Source: Cytophagales bacterium
GTDB taxonomy: Bacteria > Bacteroidota > Bacteroidia > Cytophagales > Cyclobacteriaceae
Direction of reading: 5' to 3'
DNA length: 8,699 bases
Assembly: GCA_029262935.1 (NCBI GenBank)
Contig: JAJCYK010000618.1
Span: forward strand, 1 to 8,699
Below the pieces are notes generated by a model, which saw only the letters and a program-made list of their open reading frames with translations, made no database searches and was not told the origin of the DNA. The position numbers and the translations under genes were made by a program. Within the stretch, counting starts at the first letter, position 1, and each line of letters opens with the position of its first letter. Positions 5,619 through 8,699 of this stretch are shown here, one piece after another.

Positions 5619-6236
5619 ATGAAACGAATTTTAACTGTAATCCTAACCGTAGTAACCTACTGCGCAATATATGCCCAAGAAGAGGGCAAGCTTAGTCAAG
5701 CCGAAAAAACCGAAATTGCCGAGTATATGGCTTCTGCTTGGGACAAATTGGAAAAAAGTGTAAGTGATTTAAACGCATCGCAATGGTCTTATAAACCAGC
5801 AGATTCCGTATGGTCTATTGCCGAAATTGCCGAGCACCTGGAGAAATCGGAAACCGAACTATTTAATACGGTCAACCAACAATCAGGTACCGCAAATACC
5901 AAACCGGTCAACGCGGAAGAAGTGGAAGCTAAAACCAAGATGGTAATGCATGCAATAACATCGCGTGATCAAAAGTTTAAGACACGACCTAATTTAGAAC
6001 CAACAGGCAAATATGCTACCCCAGAGGACTTTCTTGTCAGCTTCAAAAAACTCCGTCAAAAGACCCTGGACTATTCACAGCAAACAGAAGATGCCTTGAG
6101 ACATCATTTTGTGCCTTTTGGCCCTTTGGGAGAGCTTGATGGGTACCAAATCTTAATGTTTATGACCGGTCATCTGGAGCGACACCGGCAGCAGATCGAA
6201 GAGGTAAAAGGCAACCCAAACTATCCCGGCACTTGA
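5619..6236 (+). CDS. Exported DinB-fold (DinB_2) protein
   Basis: The protein has 205 residues. A Sec signal peptide ends in AIYA|Q (cleavage after residue 19). A Cys in it lies in VTYC, which is not a lipobox. The mature part is a four-helix DinB-type bundle. Putative metal ligands are His73 (IAEHLE), His185 and His189 (GHLERHRQQ), matching the family's H...HxxxH pattern. The ending NPNYPG is also typical. DinB relatives include thiol transferases, but most exported Bacteroidota members have no known substrate. The start is supported by AAGGA (5608-5612) 6 bases upstream, an unusually clear Shine-Dalgarno for this phylum. It overlaps the previous stop codon. The gene is last in the operon and converges with DUF1501, with 4 bases between stop codons. 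Confidence 0.88.
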   Translation: MKRILTVILTVVTYCAIYAQEEGKLSQAEKTEIAEYMASAWDKLEKSVSDLNASQWSYKPADSVWSIAEIAEHLEKSETELFNTVNQQSGTANTKPVNAEEVEAKTKMVMHAITSRDQKFKTRPNLEPTGKYATPEDFLVSFKKLRQKTLDYSQQTEDALRHHFVPFGPLGELDGYQILMFMTGHLERHRQQIEEVKGNPNYPGT

Positions 6237-6240
6237 TATT

Positions 6241-7806
6241 TTAATCTGAGGCCACTACTAATTTTTGCATAAAGGTTTGTTGAGGTCCCTGAAGCCGTAA
6301 ATAGTACATCCCGGCAACCAGATGTGACCCATCAAATTTGATCTCATGAATTCCGGGAGGATAAGATCCGTCTCCAATTTGTTTTAAGTGTCTTCCCTCT
6401 TTATCGTACAAGCTCAGTTGTAGGGGTTGACCTTTACTTTCAAAACGGATAGTGGTAAACTTTATCAGTGGATTTGGATAATTATAAAAAGAAACGAGTT
6501 CTTCAGGCGGCTCAGGACTACTGGTGACTCTTCCAATGATGGGAAGGTGTTGGAATTCTTTAAACATTATCTGGTTGAGATCCGGACCAGTAATCTCAAA
6601 CCAATCTGCTAAAATGGTGGCATAAATAGATCGAAAGTCATATTGCATAGGGAGGTTGTCAAAAGGAGACACCTGACTGGGTATGGTAGGATTTTGCCCC
6701 AAAACAATGGGGTTCACATTGGTACCAAAGAGGAACAAAGGCGCAGCTGCCCCATGATCTGTACCGTAACTACTGTTGGATGCAATTCGACGTCCGAATT
6801 CCGAAAAGGTCATTCCCAATACTCGATCTTCAACATTAAGTCGTTCTAGGTCGTCCTGAAAAGCAAAAATTGCTTCCGACAATCGGCCTAATAAATTGGC
6901 ATGATTTCCTACCAAAGGGTTATTTTGATCCACCTGATTGGCGTGAGTATCAAAGCCGCCAATGTTTACTACATAGACTTTGGTTTTTAAACCACCCGCT
7001 ATTAATTGTGCTACGATCTTAAGTTGATCAGCTAAACCATTATTACCTGGTTCAGGATAAAGAGGGCTTAAGTTATTAGCTTTGGAAGCAGCATTTTGGA
7101 TGGTAGTGAGATATACTTGGGTTTGTTGAATGATTTGTCGAATGTAAGTCAATTCAAACCCTGCGGGAGTGTCTGGGGCTTCATCCACGCCACCGGTTAT
7201 CAATTGAGCAAAGGAGTCTGTACTGGTAATAGCCATGCCCATGTTGTTAACAGGACCTTGGCAAGTAGTACTTACGATGGGGCCAATAGTCAGTGAAAGA
7301 GGGTCAGGCATAGCTTCATTTGGATACCCCTCTGGAAAGCCACTAAATTTTTGGTCAAGATAGCGACCCAACCAACCATCAGTTACCACAGAGTCGGCAT
7401 CACTGGCTGAGGTCCAGATATCCGTTGATCGAAAATGTGAAAAATTGGGATCAGGGTAGCCCACGTTTTGGACTGCGCACAATTTTTGTTGGGTAAATAG
7501 CTCTTGCATACCCGTCATTTCAGGGTGCAACCCTGTATTTGTATTCAAGCCCAAAATAGTGTTTTCCGGTATAATTACATTTTGGCGAACCTTAACCAGA
7601 TTCTGGTATTGATCTAGGGGAATCAAGGTATTTAGGCCATCATTTCCTCCATTCAACTGTATTAACACCAACACCCGGTCCGTTTCATCAGCGCTGGCTA
7701 CTAATGTATCAAAAAGAGAACCGGCAGAGACACTAATGGGATTGCTACCCAGCCATAAAGGTAGGGTAAGTGGCATACTTTTCTTGAAAAATGTTCTTCG
7801 TTTCAT
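6241..7806 (-). CDS. DUF1501 protein with twin-arginine signal and T9SS sorting domain
   Basis: The protein has 521 residues. The N-terminus MKRRTFFKK followed by a modest hydrophobic stretch is a twin-arginine (Tat) signal of the kind usual in DUF1501. The DUF1501 domain (sulfatase/alkaline-phosphatase-like fold) shows LNGGNDG (51-57), NFSHFRSTDIW (121-131), GGFDTH (283-288), EFGRR (336-340) and GTDHGAAAP (348-356). Residues from about 438 form a type A T9SS C-terminal domain: FYNYPNPLIKFTTI..., LSLYDKEGR, GIHEIKFDGSHL, AGMYYLRL and a final QKLVV. It should thus be exported by Tat and then sent across the outer membrane or anchored to the cell surface. The biochemical role of DUF1501 is not established. 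The ATG is 5 bases past the DUF1800 stop, so the two form an operon. Confidence 0.92.
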   Translation of the reverse strand: MKRRTFFKKSMPLTLPLWLGSNPISVSAGSLFDTLVASADETDRVLVLIQLNGGNDGLNTLIPLDQYQNLVKVRQNVIIPENTILGLNTNTGLHPEMTGMQELFTQQKLCAVQNVGYPDPNFSHFRSTDIWTSASDADSVVTDGWLGRYLDQKFSGFPEGYPNEAMPDPLSLTIGPIVSTTCQGPVNNMGMAITSTDSFAQLITGGVDEAPDTPAGFELTYIRQIIQQTQVYLTTIQNAASKANNLSPLYPEPGNNGLADQLKIVAQLIAGGLKTKVYVVNIGGFDTHANQVDQNNPLVGNHANLLGRLSEAIFAFQDDLERLNVEDRVLGMTFSEFGRRIASNSSYGTDHGAAAPLFLFGTNVNPIVLGQNPTIPSQVSPFDNLPMQYDFRSIYATILADWFEITGPDLNQIMFKEFQHLPIIGRVTSSPEPPEELVSFYNYPNPLIKFTTIRFESKGQPLQLSLYDKEGRHLKQIGDGSYPPGIHEIKFDGSHLVAGMYYLRLQGPQQTFMQKLVVASD

Positions 7807-7811
7807 AGCGG

Positions 7812-8699
7812 TTAGGATAGGTGATATTCTGCCATGGAGAACATGGCATGGATTAAGGCCCTTAGCTTCGTTCCCACCGCATTAATTTTACAGGGATCTG
7901 TGGGGTCATTTAAATAGTCTCCCCATTCCACGGTCCATTCAAAATCTGGAAGTCCTGGAATTAAGGCTTCCTTAAGAAATGCCAATTGTACTTCCGTAAG
8001 TTCCAAGGGCATCAACAAGGAGGCTACCTCATGAATCAACACATTTGGATCCAGTGAATTGGAAGTCGCCTCAGCCATGGGAATTGGGTTCAGGTAAGAA
8101 AAAAAACCTTCATATGGAAAGCCAAAGAAAGATACATTGTCTGTATACCGGGCCCGGTTGGGAACAGTAACTGAGTTGATCCAAATTTGGTTAAATTGAG
8201 GCTGTTGATAATAGGCCGCCCATCCCGCAACATTAGGCGGATCACCTAGATCCATCTGTTGCAAGGCCGATTCAAAATAGACATATATGTACCACATGAT
8301 GTGTTGCGCTACAAAATCATCATTCGTAGGGAACTCCACCTCAAATTGGCGTAACAGACCCACGGTAAAATCGATAGGGTTTTTTATCAGCGATCCTCTT
8401 ACTAGCGTATCGTGAAAATGAGCACTATTAAATAGAGCGGCCAATACTGGTTTCACCTCATAATCATTAGCTATCATAATTTGCGCCAACGGCTCAATAA
8501 CGTTAGCCTCTATGGTGTCGTCAATGACATAATAAACAAACCAGCGGTAAAGTTTGCGACAGATAAAACGGGCCGTTTCAGGTTGTTCAAAGATCATGTC
8601 AATTAAGACCAGATACTCATTTGAATCGTCATTTGTGATGACAGTAGAATTGAAACTTTCGGAAAATTCTTTGCTGCCCGTGTCATGATTCTCACTAAT
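7812..8699 (-). CDS. DUF1800 domain protein (partial, N-terminus beyond window)
   Basis: The frame is open from the right edge to the TAA at 7814-7812, giving 295 residues. An internal ATG at 8597 is not the start, because family sequence continues upstream of it: HDTGSKEF lies at residues 5-12 of the visible part, matching the HDxGxKxF segment of DUF1800. It is followed by LVLIDMIFEQPETARFICRKLYRWFV (the family's 'hPatArfia-kLw-FV' helix), ALFNSAHF, and NVAGW with WI-S-T. The C-terminus ends NAVGTKLRALIHAMFSMAEYHLS, the usual final helix. DUF1800 proteins are large exported proteins of unknown function, often encoded directly before DUF1501. The two may act together on the cell surface. Confidence 0.88.
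   Translation of the reverse strand: MSENHDTGSKEFSESFNSTVITNDDSNEYLVLIDMIFEQPETARFICRKLYRWFVYYVIDDTIEANVIEPLAQIMIANDYEVKPVLAALFNSAHFHDTLVRGSLIKNPIDFTVGLLRQFEVEFPTNDDFVAQHIMWYIYVYFESALQQMDLGDPPNVAGWAAYYQQPQFNQIWINSVTVPNRARYTDNVSFFGFPYEGFFSYLNPIPMAEATSNSLDPNVLIHEVASLLMPLELTEVQLAFLKEALIPGLPDFEWTVEWGDYLNDPTDPCKINAVGTKLRALIHAMFSMAEYHLS

Noticed and set aside
6427..7296. Three plus-strand open frames (6427-6612, 6643-6849, 7096-7296)
   Set aside because: All lie opposite the clear DUF1501 gene and show no protein-like features.
8595..8597. ATG as the start of the DUF1800 gene
   Set aside because: The frame stays open to the window edge and conserved DUF1800 sequence (HDTGSKEF) lies upstream of this ATG.

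Overview
The window looks like chromosomal DNA from a member of the Bacteroidota. The signs are a C-terminal type IX secretion (T9SS) sorting domain, a DUF2911 lipid-free exported protein, a DUF1800/DUF1501 pair, a conserved helical protein of the 'KSLSKSEKRYF' kind, A/T-rich spacers, and promoter-like TAnnTTTG boxes rather than strong Shine-Dalgarno sites. I cannot fix the class or genus. No rRNA, tRNA, CRISPR, insertion sequence or phage gene was seen.

Layout. From 1 to 3697 everything identified is on the minus strand: a membrane-anchored transglutaminase-like protein running off the left edge (1-907), a small unknown protein (1023-1277) with its own promoter and 5' hairpin, a strong intrinsic terminator (1394-1423), an exported DUF2911 protein (1445-1969), a 273-base spacer (1970-2242), and a 484-residue helical protein (2243-3697). 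From 3866 to 6236 five genes run on the plus strand: a VOC/glyoxalase-fold protein, DUF2461, two adjacent TfoX-N-like proteins, and an exported DinB-fold protein. They are tightly packed and probably form one operon (DUF2461 and the next gene overlap by one base). This operon converges, with only 4 bases between stop codons, on a minus-strand pair: DUF1501 with a twin-arginine signal and a T9SS tail (6241-7806), preceded by DUF1800 running off the right edge (7812-8699).

The most interesting stretch is the spacer at 1970-2242. Read on the minus strand it holds four TTAAC pentamers spaced exactly 10 bases apart (2200-2234). These resemble direct-repeat sites of OmpR/PhoB-type response regulators. 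A weak -7-like box follows (2170-2176), then a 105-base segment (2061-2165) that folds on paper into a complete three-way junction closed by a 14-bp stem and ending in six U. Two G-U pairs are valid only on the minus strand. This could be an unrecognised small RNA, or a regulated leader/attenuator for the DUF2911 gene. It is an inference from sequence alone.

No stretch longer than 300 bases lacks a gene. The spacers are 908-1022, 1278-1444, 1970-2242, 3698-3865 and 4235-4292, and what each contains is given in the features.
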